From assembly GCF_900141985.1 (NCBI RefSeq), contig NZ_FQZK01000009.1, positions 1-64,000 of the forward strand: a DNA stretch of 64,000 nt, written 5' to 3'. Of this stretch, positions 16,670 through 23,589 are shown one piece after another (the stretch's first letter is position 1; each line of letters begins with the position of its first letter). The notes under the pieces were generated by a model that made no database searches, was not told the DNA's origin, and saw nothing but the letters and a program-made list of their open reading frames with translations. The position numbers were made by a program, and so were the translations under genes. Source of the stretch: Nocardiopsis flavescens (GTDB lineage: Bacteria > Actinomycetota > Actinomycetes > Streptosporangiales > Streptosporangiaceae).

Positions 16670-17910
16670 TCGGACACCAGGGACCCGATGTCCCGGGCGA
16701 CCTCGCCCGGTGAGGGGGCGGCCTCCATCCCCTCCCGCAGGCGCAGCCCGGCCCCGGTGTAGGAGGGGTCGCGGAGCAGCAGGTCGACCGCGTCCCGCAC
16801 CGCCTCGCCGGTGACCTCCCCCGGCGCCAGGTGCAGGCCCGCCCCCTGCGCGGCGAACCGCTCGGCGAGGGGCCCGGAGTCGTACATCCGCGCGTGCGGG
16901 ACCACGAGCTGGGGCACCCCCGCCGTCAGGGCGGTGAGGAACGTGCCGCTGCCCCCCTGGTCGACGAAGGCGGAGCAGGTCCGGGCGAGGGGCTCCAGCG
17001 GGGTGAAGCCGACCGGGCGCACGTTGGGGGGCAGGGCCCCCAGCCGCCCGCGCTCGGCGGCGGGCAGGGTGGCCACGATCTCCGCGTCCAGGTCCCCCAG
17101 CGCGGTGAGCACCTCGCGCAGCGGCAGGGTGAACCCCCCGTACCGCTCGGTGGCGGAGGTGCCCAGGGTGAGGCAGACGCGGGGGCGTTCGGGCGGGGTG
17201 AGGAGCCAGTCGGGGACGACGGCGCGGCCGTTGTAGGGGATGTAGCGCAAGGGGACGTAGCGGACACCGGGGGCGTCCTGTAGACGCAGGGGCTCGGGCA
17301 GGTAGTCCAGGGTGAAGTACCCGCGGGTCATCCGCTCCCGGAACTCCACACCCCACCGCGCCGCGTGCCCGTCCAGCCACTCCGCCAGCGGATCGCGCCG
17401 CGCCGCGGGGGGCCACGCCGCCATGGCGCGCAGGTAGGCGTCCCGCGACCGGCCCAGGAAGTCCAGGCTCCACAGGATGCGCGCGTGCACGGCCCCCACC
17501 GCCTCGGCGGCGACCGGGGCCGCCAGCGCCGTGGGCTCCCAGAGGACGAGGTCGGGGCGCCACCGGCGGTACAGCGCCACCGAGGACGCGAACATCGGCT
17601 CGTTGACGACCCGCAGCCACCAGGTCACCAGCCGGGCGTACCCCCGGAGCGTCTCCCCCGGGTCGCCGCCGAAGTCGCACGCCGTGAGGTCCAGCTCCGC
17701 GCCGTCGCTGCCCCGGCGGTCCAGCATGCGGCCCAGGCGGAAGTCCGGGCCCACGACCGCGCCGGGGAGCCCCGAGGCGGCGACCGCCCCCATCAGGGCG
17801 GGCTGCCCCGCCACCAGGACCTCGTGGCCCGCCGCCCGCAGGGCCCACGCCAGCGGCACCATGCCCAGGAAGTGGGTGCGCTCGCCCTGGGCCGCTATGA
17901 GGATGCGCAT
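16657..17910 (-). CDS. Macrolide-type glycosyltransferase with altered donor motif
   Basis: 417-residue GT-B enzyme, same family as its neighbours (MRILIAAQGERTHFLGMVPLAWALRAAGHEV). It shares a near-identical 221-bp block with the truncated glycosyltransferase at the left edge. In the donor domain the usual [HN]HGGxGT motif reads VDQGGSGT: the conserved His, which contacts the sugar-nucleotide diphosphate, is Gln. It may therefore be less active, need a partner, or have a changed donor. It is the last gene of the leftward operon beginning at 20290, 27 bases after the DrrA-like ATPase. Confidence 0.92.
   Translation of the reverse strand: MRILIAAQGERTHFLGMVPLAWALRAAGHEVLVAGQPALMGAVAASGLPGAVVGPDFRLGRMLDRRGSDGAELDLTACDFGGDPGETLRGYARLVTWWLRVVNEPMFASSVALYRRWRPDLVLWEPTALAAPVAAEAVGAVHARILWSLDFLGRSRDAYLRAMAAWPPAARRDPLAEWLDGHAARWGVEFRERMTRGYFTLDYLPEPLRLQDAPGVRYVPLRYIPYNGRAVVPDWLLTPPERPRVCLTLGTSATERYGGFTLPLREVLTALGDLDAEIVATLPAAERGRLGALPPNVRPVGFTPLEPLARTCSAFVDQGGSGTFLTALTAGVPQLVVPHARMYDSGPLAERFAAQGAGLHLAPGEVTGEAVRDAVDLLLRDPSYTGAGLRLREGMEAAPSPGEVARDIGSLVSDHAG
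17144..17364 (-). repeat. Near-identical glycosyltransferase block, copy B
   Basis: Inverted partner of 16-236, about 17 kb away. It covers the end of the acceptor domain and the first part of the donor domain (GVEFRERMTRGYFTLDYLPE through LGTSATER). It is best explained by recent gene conversion or duplication between the two glycosyltransferase genes. Confidence 0.85.
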
Positions 17911-17937
17911 CGTCGGGCCTTTCCGTGCGGTCCGGGC

Positions 17938-18918
17938 CTACCGGACGAGGGACGGCGGCCTGCCCTGCGCGGACTCCTCGGCGTCGCGCAGCGAGGCCCC
18001 CGTGTGGTGGATGAACACGTCGTCCAGGCTGGGCCGGGTCACGCTCACCGAGGTGATGACCGGTCCGGGCCCGGTGAACAGGCGGGGCACGAAGGCCGCG
18101 CCGTCGGCGACCGCGAAGACCACCTCCGCGCCGCGCAGCTCGGCCTTCACCGAGAACCGCTCCTCCAGCAGCCCGACCAGGGCCCCGGGGTCGTCGGTCC
18201 CCACGCGCACCATGTCGCGGCCCACCGCGGCCTTGAGCTCGCCGGGGGGCGCCAGGGCCACCACGGCCCCGGCGTCCATGATGGCGATCCGGTCGCAGTT
18301 CTCGGCCTCGTCGAGGTAGTGCGTGGTCATGAAGACGGTCAGCCCCTCCTCCTCGTGAAGGGTCCGCACGTGCTCCCAGACGGCCTGCCGCGTCTGCGGG
18401 TCCAGGCCGATCGTCGGCTCGTCCAGGAAGAGCACGCGGGGGGAGTGCAGCAGCCCCCGGGCGATCTCCAGGCGCCGACGCATGCCGCCGGAGTAGGTGA
18501 AGACCCGGGAGCCCCGGCGGTCCCAGAGCCCGACGACCTCCAGGACGCGGCGGATGCGCTCCCGGGCGTGGGTGCGCGCCAGCCCGTAGAGGTCGGCGTG
18601 GAACCGCAGGTTCTGCTCCGCCGTGAGGTAGAGGTCCAGGGTGGACTCCTGGAAGACCAGGCCGATGTTGCGGCGCACCAGGTGCGGCGAGCGCACCACG
18701 TCGTGGCCCGCCACCGCCGCCGTGCCCGTGCTGGGGGCCAGCATCGAGCACAGCATGGTGATCATGGTCGACTTCCCGGCCCCGTTGGGGCCCAGGAGCC
18801 CGAACACCTCGCCCGCCGCGATGTCGAGGTCCGTCGGCCGCACGGCCTCGAAGTCCCCGTAGCTGCGGCCCAGGCCCCGGGTGGAGACCACCGGGGCGCC
18901 GGCGCCCCCGTCGCTCAC
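17938..18918 (-). CDS. ABC transporter ATP-binding protein, DrrA-like
   Basis: 326-residue ATPase with [19 protein letters not shown] (Q-loop region), TYSGGMRRR signature, LFLDEPT Walker B and [10 protein letters not shown]-loop, plus the C-terminal regulatory stretch usual in DrrA ([17 protein letters not shown]). The GTG at 18918 overlaps the methyltransferase stop by 4 bases. Its probable membrane partner is the DrrB-like permease at 4175-5026, which has no ATPase beside it. Predicted role: export of, or self-resistance to, the cluster product. Confidence 0.92.
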   Translation of the reverse strand: MSDGGAGAPVVSTRGLGRSYGDFEAVRPTDLDIAAGEVFGLLGPNGAGKSTMITMLCSMLAPSTGTAAVAGHDVVRSPHLVRRNIGLVFQESTLDLYLTAEQNLRFHADLYGLARTHARERIRRVLEVVGLWDRRGSRVFTYSGGMRRRLEIARGLLHSPRVLFLDEPTIGLDPQTRQAVWEHVRTLHEEEGLTVFMTTHYLDEAENCDRIAIMDAGAVVALAPPGELKAAVGRDMVRVGTDDPGALVGLLEERFSVKAELRGAEVVFAVADGAAFVPRLFTGPGPVITSVSVTRPSLDDVFIHHTGASLRDAEESAQGRPPSLVR

Positions 18919-19721
18919 CGGGCGGCCTCCGGCTCGGTCCTGCGCCAGAACACCCCGGAGCGGTCGATCCGCGTGATCGGCTCCGTGATGCCGTGCCGCT
19001 TGCGGAAGTGCTGGACCGCCAGGCGGCAGGGGGCCAGGGCCCCGTAGTCGTCGATGATCACGAAGCCGCCCACCGAGAGCCGGGGGTAGAGGTGCGTCAG
19101 CGCGTCCATGGTCGACTCGTAGAGGTCGCCGTCCACCCGCAGCACGGCCAGCGACTCCACCGGGGCGGTCGGCAGGGTGTCGCGGAACCAGCCCTGGAGG
19201 AAGCGGACCCGGTCGTCGAGCAGCCCGTAGCGGCGGAAGTTCTCCTCCACCTGCTCCCGGGAGACGCCCAGCAGGTCGTTCCACAGGTGCACGGACCCGC
19301 CGCGGTCGGCGGGGTAGCGCTCGGGGTCGGCCTCGGGGAGACCCTCGAAGGAGTCCGCCACCCACACCGTGCGGTCCCGCACGCCGTGCGCCTCCAGCAC
19401 GGCCCGCATGAGGATGGTCGCCCCGCCGCGCCAGACGCCCGCCTCCAGCAGGTCGCCGGGCACGCCGTCGGCGATCACCCGCTCCGTGCACTCCTGGAGG
19501 TTGTCCAGGCGCTGGCGGCCGATCATCGTGTGCGCCGCGGAGGGGATGTCCAGCCCCTCGGTGCGGCTGCCCTCGTCGAAGGGGCGCACCTCGCGGCGGT
19601 CGACCTCGATGGTCCCCGACCAGTCGCCGAACCACACGCGCGGGTCCTGGTAGATGGTGTTGGACAGACTGCGCTTCATGAGGTCCAGATAGAGCCGGAC
19701 CGGCTCCGCCACGTCGTTCAT
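18915..19721 (-). CDS. TylF/MycF-type sugar O-methyltransferase
   Basis: 268-residue protein with the TylF (macrocin O-methyltransferase) family hallmarks: LDLMKRSLSNTIYQD near the N-terminus, DLLEAGVWRGGATILMRAVL for SAM binding, VWVADSFEGLPEAD, and the metal/catalytic acidic residues in LRVDGDLYESTMDAL and GGFVIIDDYG. Family members methylate hydroxyls of antibiotic-bound deoxysugars. The ATG at 19721 overlaps the GNAT stop by 4 bases (ATGA), and its stop overlaps the ATPase start. A 3'- or 4'-O-methylated sugar in the product is a fair inference. Confidence 0.9.
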   Translation of the reverse strand: MNDVAEPVRLYLDLMKRSLSNTIYQDPRVWFGDWSGTIEVDRREVRPFDEGSRTEGLDIPSAAHTMIGRQRLDNLQECTERVIADGVPGDLLEAGVWRGGATILMRAVLEAHGVRDRTVWVADSFEGLPEADPERYPADRGGSVHLWNDLLGVSREQVEENFRRYGLLDDRVRFLQGWFRDTLPTAPVESLAVLRVDGDLYESTMDALTHLYPRLSVGGFVIIDDYGALAPCRLAVQHFRKRHGITEPITRIDRSGVFWRRTEPEAAR

Positions 19722-20290
19722 CGGTGCGTGCCCTTCCCCGCGGAGGCGGCGGCGACCAGGCGGTTCACGAACGGAGCCACCTGCGTCTCCCACATCTCCC
19801 GCTGGATCGAGTAGTAGTAGAAGTCCCAGTACCGGCCGCGGAAGAACCCGTGGTCCCGCAGGGTCAGTTCGCGCGGCAGGGATACCAGTTCCGTGTCGAA
19901 CCGGTCGGTGCTCGCGTCGGTCGTGATGAAGTAGACCTTGCGCACCGCGTCCCACCGGGCGAACGCGAAGTTGATGAGCAGGGTCATGGACTCGGCGCCG
20001 ACACCGAACGCGAGATTCTCCCGCTCGGTGTAAATGGCGGCATTCATATGCCCCGCCGGCTCGGGGCCCCGCAGGGAACAGCAGCCCACGATCTCGCCGT
20101 CGGTCTTCTGCTGGACGAGGAAGGCCGTCACATTCGTTCCCAGCAGGGAGGAGATGCGTTCCTCCTGCGCCTCCACGGTGAAAACGAGCTCCAGGCCCGA
20201 GCGCAGGAGATGTCCGTGCAACTGGTCCGAGTTCGACTCGGTAACGGGTATGAGCCGGACGTTCCGGCTCTCCAAGTGTGTAATGAGCAC
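19718..20290 (-). CDS. GNAT-like acyltransferase
   Basis: 190-residue GNAT-fold protein (SRNVRLIPVTES; INFAFARWDAVRKVYFITTD; a C-terminal RYWDFYYYSIQREMWE). It resembles the 198-residue GNAT protein at 5023-5619. The GTG at 20290 follows a GAGG and gives the family's usual N-terminus; a start at 20503 would put unrelated Arg/Pro-rich sequence in front. It opens the leftward operon with the methyltransferase, the ATPase and a glycosyltransferase. Substrate unknown; acylation of an amino sugar or of a peptide amine is possible. Confidence 0.75.
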   Translation of the reverse strand: MLITHLESRNVRLIPVTESNSDQLHGHLLRSGLELVFTVEAQEERISSLLGTNVTAFLVQQKTDGEIVGCCSLRGPEPAGHMNAAIYTERENLAFGVGAESMTLLINFAFARWDAVRKVYFITTDASTDRFDTELVSLPRELTLRDHGFFRGRYWDFYYYSIQREMWETQVAPFVNRLVAAASAGKGTHR

Positions 20291-20425
20291 CTGTGCACCT
20301 CGCTGGTGGTTCTCGGCCGCGGCCGGACGGTTCTGCCGGTCCTTTCCCGACGGGGGTTCCAGGCGGGCCGCGGGGCCCGTCCGCCGACGGCGTGACTGTT
20401 CTACCAGATCCGATCCCCTTCGCAC

Positions 20426-20443
20426 TGTCTCGCTGGCGGGACA
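20426..20443 (+). promoter_or_regulatory. Cluster operator, copy 2 (before the peptide genes)
   Basis: TGTCTCGCTGGCGGGACA, an 18-bp dyad followed by ATGCGG, in the 292-bp gap between the GNAT gene (leftward, 20290) and the first peptide gene (rightward, 20583). It matches 13173-13190 in sequence and in orientation relative to the downstream gene. It could control one or both divergent operons. Confidence 0.65.
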
Positions 20444-20524
20444 ATGCGGCCGTTCCCGAGGAGGCCCGCCGGTCGTCGGAGCACGGACCGTTGACGGTGG
20501 CACATGCGTGATCTAGTGTGGCGC

Positions 20525-20558
20525 GCACCCTGGCCGAATAACTAATTCGCCAGGGTGC
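20525..20558 (+). promoter_or_regulatory. Inverted repeat in the 5' leader of the peptide genes
   Basis: GCACCCTGGC and GCCAGGGTGC form a perfect 10-bp stem around a 14-base AT-rich loop, ending 24 bases before the first peptide start. The strong ribosome site GGAGAGGAGGGG lies between the hairpin and the ATG. It may be an operator, or an RNA hairpin that stabilises the message or sets its expression. Confidence 0.5.
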
Positions 20559-20582
20559 GACGATGTTAGGAGAGGAGGGGTG

Positions 20583-20660
20583 ATGGCCGATTTCGAGGAC
20601 GTTCTCGTCGAGACCGAGACGGGTGACGAGGGTGCGCAGCCCATCAATATCATCTGTTAG
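20583..20660 (+). CDS. RiPP-type precursor peptide 1 (25 aa, C-terminal NIIC)
   Basis: A 25-codon gene too short for routine calling. The peptide begins MADFEDVLVETE, has an acidic middle (TGDEGAQ) and ends PINIIC; the C-terminal Cys is the only Cys. A long ribosome site (GGAGAGGAGGGG) lies 2 bases before the ATG. It is 130 bp from a near copy and just upstream of a radical SAM/SPASM enzyme. The conserved leader motif FE-x-[VI]-L-[VI]-E and the terminal N-x-x-C recur in the third peptide. I read it as a leader plus a very short core modified by the radical SAM enzyme; a scaffold or carrier role is an alternative. Confidence 0.8.
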   Translation: MADFEDVLVETETGDEGAQPINIIC

Positions 20661-20712
20661 TGTGACGGAATTCCAAGGTTGCCGCCCCGTCCCGTTGTCA
20701 GGAGGAAAGATA

Positions 20713-20790
20713 ATGGCCGATTTCGAGGATGTCCTCGTTGAGGCGGAAGCCGACGACGACGGCGCGCAGCTCATTGATATCTTTTGTTAG
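20713..20790 (+). CDS. RiPP-type precursor peptide 2 (25 aa, C-terminal DIFC)
   Basis: Tandem paralogue of the peptide at 20583, also 25 residues: MADFEDVLVEAEADDD, then GAQ and LIDIFC. The ribosome site AGGAGGAAAG lies 3 bases before the ATG. Leader residues 1-10 are identical to peptide 1; the core differs (Asn to Asp, and two hydrophobic changes), which suggests selection for product variety. Nineteen bases spanning the stop and its downstream sequence (TGTTAGTGTGACGGAATTC) are identical in both copies. The single Cys is the last residue. Confidence 0.8.
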   Translation: MADFEDVLVEAEADDDGAQLIDIFC

Positions 20791-20863
20791 TGTGACGGAA
20801 TTCGAGGGCTGCCGTTCCGGTCGTTTCGGCTGCTCTTGTCCGGGCGGCGGACGGTGGTAGAAA

Positions 20864-20880
20864 ACGGGCCGCGGGCCCGT
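20864..20880 (+). terminator. Hairpin between peptide genes and radical SAM gene
   Basis: ACGGGCC-GCG-GGCCCGT, a 7-bp stem with a 3-base loop, in the 181-bp gap after peptide 2. It could be a partial terminator or processing site that keeps peptide levels above enzyme levels, a common arrangement for precursor genes. No T-run follows. Confidence 0.45.
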
Positions 20881-20971
20881 CCTTGCCGGACCCGTGGCCC
20901 GGTTTCGTGAACGCCTTGCGGAAGGGTGACGGAAAAGCTTTCGGGAACATCGACTGAATCGGGAGAGACCC

Positions 20972-22351
20972 ATGTCCCACGCCGACCGCGGGGATGCTTA
21001 CAAGCCGTCCAGGTTCAATGTCGTCACTCGGGCGGAGGCCGGCGGGCTCGTCATCTACAACTCGATGCGCGGCAGCATCTTCCGGATCACCCCTCCGACC
21101 GACGACCGCGTCCACGACCTCCTGCACAACCGCAACGCCGTCCTGCGGCGCGACGAGGACCAGGGGGAGCTGTTCGACGCCCTCCTGGACCGCGGCTTCC
21201 TGGTCGACGCCGACCACGACGAACTCGCGGCGGCGGAGGAGGTCAGCGCCCGGCGCAAGAACCGCACCGACGTCCTCGACCTCATCATCATGCCCACCGA
21301 GGCGTGCAACTTCCGCTGCCACTACTGCTACGAGGACTTCGCCCTGGGGCGGATGCTCACCAGCGTCCGCGAGGGCGTGCGCAACCTCGTCCGCGAGCGC
21401 CACGCCGCCACCCCGCTGCGCCGCCTCACCGTCTCCTGGTTCGGCGGCGAGCCCCTGGTCGCCTTCGAGGTCATCGAGGAGCTGAGCGCCTTCTTCCTCT
21501 CCTTCTGCGAGGAGAACGGCGTCGAGTACTCCGCCGCGGTCACCACCAACGGCTACCTCCTCACGGAGGACGTGGCCCGCCGCTGCCTGGACCTCGGTAT
21601 CACCCGGTACCAGATCACACTCGACGGCCCCCGGGACGCGCACGACGCCAGCCGGTACCTCATCGGCGGCGGCCGGACCTACGACACCATCCTCGCGAAC
21701 CTCGACGGGATGGCCGCCCTCTCCGACGACTTCCACGTCACGCTGCGGACCAACTTCACCTCGGAGAACGACGCGCGCGTCCCCGAGCTGATCGACGAGC
21801 TGGCCCGGCACTTCTCCGGCGACGCGCGGTTCGACGCGATCTACCGCCCGGTGGGGGAGTGGGGAGGCCCCCAGGACGCCGAGACGGGGGCCCACTCCGG
21901 CAAGGAGGCCGAGCTGCGCAAGCTGGAGCTGTGCTCCCACGCGGCCGACCACGGGCTGAGCCACGGGGACGACCGCATGCTCCGCCCCCACGGGTCGGTC
22001 TGCTACGCGGCCTCCCCCTGGTCCTTCGTCATCAGGCCCAACGGCGTGGTGAACAAGTGCACGGTGGCGCTGCGCGACGAGCGCAACGCGGTGGGCCTGC
22101 TGCGGGAGGACGGCGACCTCGGCCTCAACGCCGAGCGCATGGGCCTGTGGGTCGACACCGACGACACCAGCGACTCCGGGTGCCAGACGTGCTTCTTCCG
22201 CCCCGCCTGCCAGGGGGCCGCGTGCCCACTGGTCCGGCTGGAGGAGGAGCGGCGCCCCTGCCCACCGCACAAGGTGTGGATCGGGCCCACCATCGAGACC
22301 TACGCGGCCATGGCCCGCCGTACGGCCCGGTCCAAGGCGGCCGCAGGATGA
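20972..22351 (+). CDS. Radical SAM/SPASM peptide maturase
   Basis: 459-residue enzyme. The radical SAM cluster ligands are Cys112, Cys116 and Cys119 (ACNFRCHYCY). The C-terminal SPASM region has Cys344, 363, 404, 407, 413, 418 and 430, enough for auxiliary Fe-S clusters. Residues 11-80 (FNVVTRAEAGGLVIYNSMRGSIF ... LLDRGFLVD) look like the N-terminal peptide-recognition region of SPASM peptide maturases. GGGAGAG precedes the ATG. Placed between precursor peptides that each end in one Cys, it probably forms a thioether or other bond using that Cys and the preceding [N/D]-x-x residues. The chemistry is not proven by sequence. Confidence 0.93.
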   Translation: MSHADRGDAYKPSRFNVVTRAEAGGLVIYNSMRGSIFRITPPTDDRVHDLLHNRNAVLRRDEDQGELFDALLDRGFLVDADHDELAAAEEVSARRKNRTDVLDLIIMPTEACNFRCHYCYEDFALGRMLTSVREGVRNLVRERHAATPLRRLTVSWFGGEPLVAFEVIEELSAFFLSFCEENGVEYSAAVTTNGYLLTEDVARRCLDLGITRYQITLDGPRDAHDASRYLIGGGRTYDTILANLDGMAALSDDFHVTLRTNFTSENDARVPELIDELARHFSGDARFDAIYRPVGEWGGPQDAETGAHSGKEAELRKLELCSHAADHGLSHGDDRMLRPHGSVCYAASPWSFVIRPNGVVNKCTVALRDERNAVGLLREDGDLGLNAERMGLWVDTDDTSDSGCQTCFFRPACQGAACPLVRLEEERRPCPPHKVWIGPTIETYAAMARRTARSKAAAG

Positions 22352-23304
22352 ACGGGTCGCTCGCCCGCGGCCCCGCCGTGGACATCGACGCCCTCTGGTT
22401 CGCCTGGGCCGGGGCCGACGGGATCCTGCGCACCGCGCGGTTCGACACCGCCGAACCGCTCATCCGCCGGACCGGGGCGGCGTGCGACGCCGTCGTCCCC
22501 GGCCACGGCCCCGGGCGCTTCCTCGTCGTGCGCGAGGGGACCGTGCGCCCCTGGACCGCCGCCACCGGCGACGAGTGGCCCCCGGTCGACCTCCCTGAAG
22601 GCGTCCACCGGCTCATGGAGGTGCCGGGCGGACCCGGCGCGGACACGCCCCACCTGCTCGCCGCGGTCCCCGGCGCCCTGCTGCGCCACGGCTCCGGGGG
22701 CTGGCACGTCCTGGAGGAACCGGACGCGCCGGTCATCGCCCTGGCCTGGCAGTTCCGCCGGCACCGGGCGCTGGCCTTCACCGCGTCGGGCGCCGTGCAC
22801 GGGTACGACCCCGCCACGGGCCTGCTGGAGCCGTCCTCCCCTCCCTCGGCGGACCGCTACCGGCTCGCCCTCTACGACGAGATCCTGGGCGGGGTGTGGG
22901 CGCTGCCCGAGGAGCGGCCCGACCGCGCGCACTTCCTGCGGGTCGAGCCCGGTCCGCCCGAGCGCGTCTACGACGTCGCCCTCCCGGCCGCCGCCGTCGG
23001 CCTGGGCGTCTCCCACAGCGGTGAGTGGCTCATCGTGCGGGCGCGCGGCGAGGCGCCCTCCGCCTGGCTCTACAACGTCAACGGCGCCCGCTCCTTCCCG
23101 GCGCCTCCCGCCATGGCCGTCTCGGCGTGGCCGGGGGCCTTCACCTTCGACAACCACCTCGTGGCCGTGCGCGACGACGAGGTGCAGATCGTGGAGATCC
23201 CCGCACGGGCCGACGTCCGCGCGCCGGGAACGGCCCTGGACATCGAGGTCTTCTGGGAGGCGAGGCCCCGCATGCACCGCGCCAGCAGGGTGAGCGGTCC
23301 CTGA
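22348..23304 (+). CDS. Beta-propeller-like protein of unknown function, coupled to radical SAM enzyme
   Basis: 318 residues, no signal peptide and no membrane helix. Repeated blocks of 40-50 residues with Trp, Gly-Asp turns and short strands (DALWFAWAGADGIL; LIVRARGEAPSAWLYNVNGARSF; FDNHLVAVRDDEVQIVEIP) suggest a WD40/propeller-like fold. Its ATG overlaps the radical SAM stop by 4 bases, so the two are made together and may form a complex or act in sequence on the peptides. I do not recognise a catalytic motif. Alternatives are a peptide-binding partner, an immunity factor or a lyase with a propeller fold. Confidence 0.8.
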   Translation: MNGSLARGPAVDIDALWFAWAGADGILRTARFDTAEPLIRRTGAACDAVVPGHGPGRFLVVREGTVRPWTAATGDEWPPVDLPEGVHRLMEVPGGPGADTPHLLAAVPGALLRHGSGGWHVLEEPDAPVIALAWQFRRHRALAFTASGAVHGYDPATGLLEPSSPPSADRYRLALYDEILGGVWALPEERPDRAHFLRVEPGPPERVYDVALPAAAVGLGVSHSGEWLIVRARGEAPSAWLYNVNGARSFPAPPAMAVSAWPGAFTFDNHLVAVRDDEVQIVEIPARADVRAPGTALDIEVFWEARPRMHRASRVSGP

Positions 23305-23314
23305 GGGACCGCTC
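23292..23314 (+). terminator. Hairpin with the stop codon in its loop
   Basis: GAGCGGTCCC and GGGACCGCTC form a perfect 10-bp stem whose 3-base loop is the TGA stop of the propeller-like gene. It lies 125 bases before peptide 3. It may attenuate transcription into the third peptide or respond to ribosome release. Confidence 0.5.
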
Positions 23315-23438
23315 GCGGCCCGGCGCGCCGGTTCCGGGGACAGCCCCGGACCCGCGCCGGAATCTCCAAGCGCGCCCTGCCCACCCGCGCTCCCCCGGGT
23401 TCCCGGGAGGAGTCGAACCGAGAAAGGAAGGAGGGAGA

Positions 23439-23522
23439 ATGGACGCTTTCGAAGAGATCCTCATCGAGTCCGAGGCCTCCGGCGACAGCTACGACGCCGC
23501 GGACGTGAACTTCGGCTGCTGA
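23439..23522 (+). CDS. RiPP-type precursor peptide 3 (27 aa, C-terminal NFGC)
   Basis: 27-codon gene after a purine-rich ribosome site (GAAAGGAAGGAGGGAGA). The peptide starts MDAFEEILIESEASGD, continues with an acidic Tyr-containing stretch and ends ADVNFGC. It shares FE-x-[VI]-L-[VI]-E and the C-terminal [N/D]-x-x-C with peptides 1 and 2 but is otherwise diverged, so it is not a recent duplicate. Its lone Cys is again terminal. It lies downstream of the radical SAM and propeller genes and ends 67 bases before the convergent halogenase. Confidence 0.8.
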   Translation: MDAFEEILIESEASGDSYDAADVNFGC

Positions 23523-23541
23523 TGATCGGCGCCCGAAGGTC

Positions 23542-23575
23542 GGGGCCGTGGTCCTCTCGCGAGGGCCACGGCCCC
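23542..23575. terminator. Bidirectional terminator between peptide 3 and halogenase
   Basis: GGGGCCGTGG (23542-23551) pairs with CCACGGCCCC (23566-23575), and the inner CCTC/GAGG extends the stem. It fills the 67-bp gap between two convergent transcripts. Confidence 0.75.
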
Positions 23576-23589
23576 CTCTCCTTCCCGGG

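Larger units (their letters stand above)
20583..20810 (+). repeat. Tandem duplication of peptide cassette, 130-bp period
   Basis: Two direct copies of a peptide gene with its downstream flank. Starts are 130 bases apart. Codons 1-6 match exactly, and the 19 bases around the stop match exactly, while the acidic middle and the core have diverged. Confidence 0.8.

Noticed and set aside
15359..18751. A long open frame on the minus strand spanning both glycosyltransferases and the ABC ATPase
   Set aside because: It is Arg/Pro/Gly-rich and overlaps three well-supported genes; it is a by-product of high GC content.
20525..20558. The leader hairpin as a riboswitch
   Set aside because: It is a single simple stem with no known aptamer pattern.
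20583..23522. Reading the peptides as lanthipeptide, lasso or thiopeptide precursors
   Set aside because: No lanthipeptide synthetase, lasso cyclase, YcaO or dehydratase gene is present, and the peptides have no Ser/Thr-rich or multi-Cys core.
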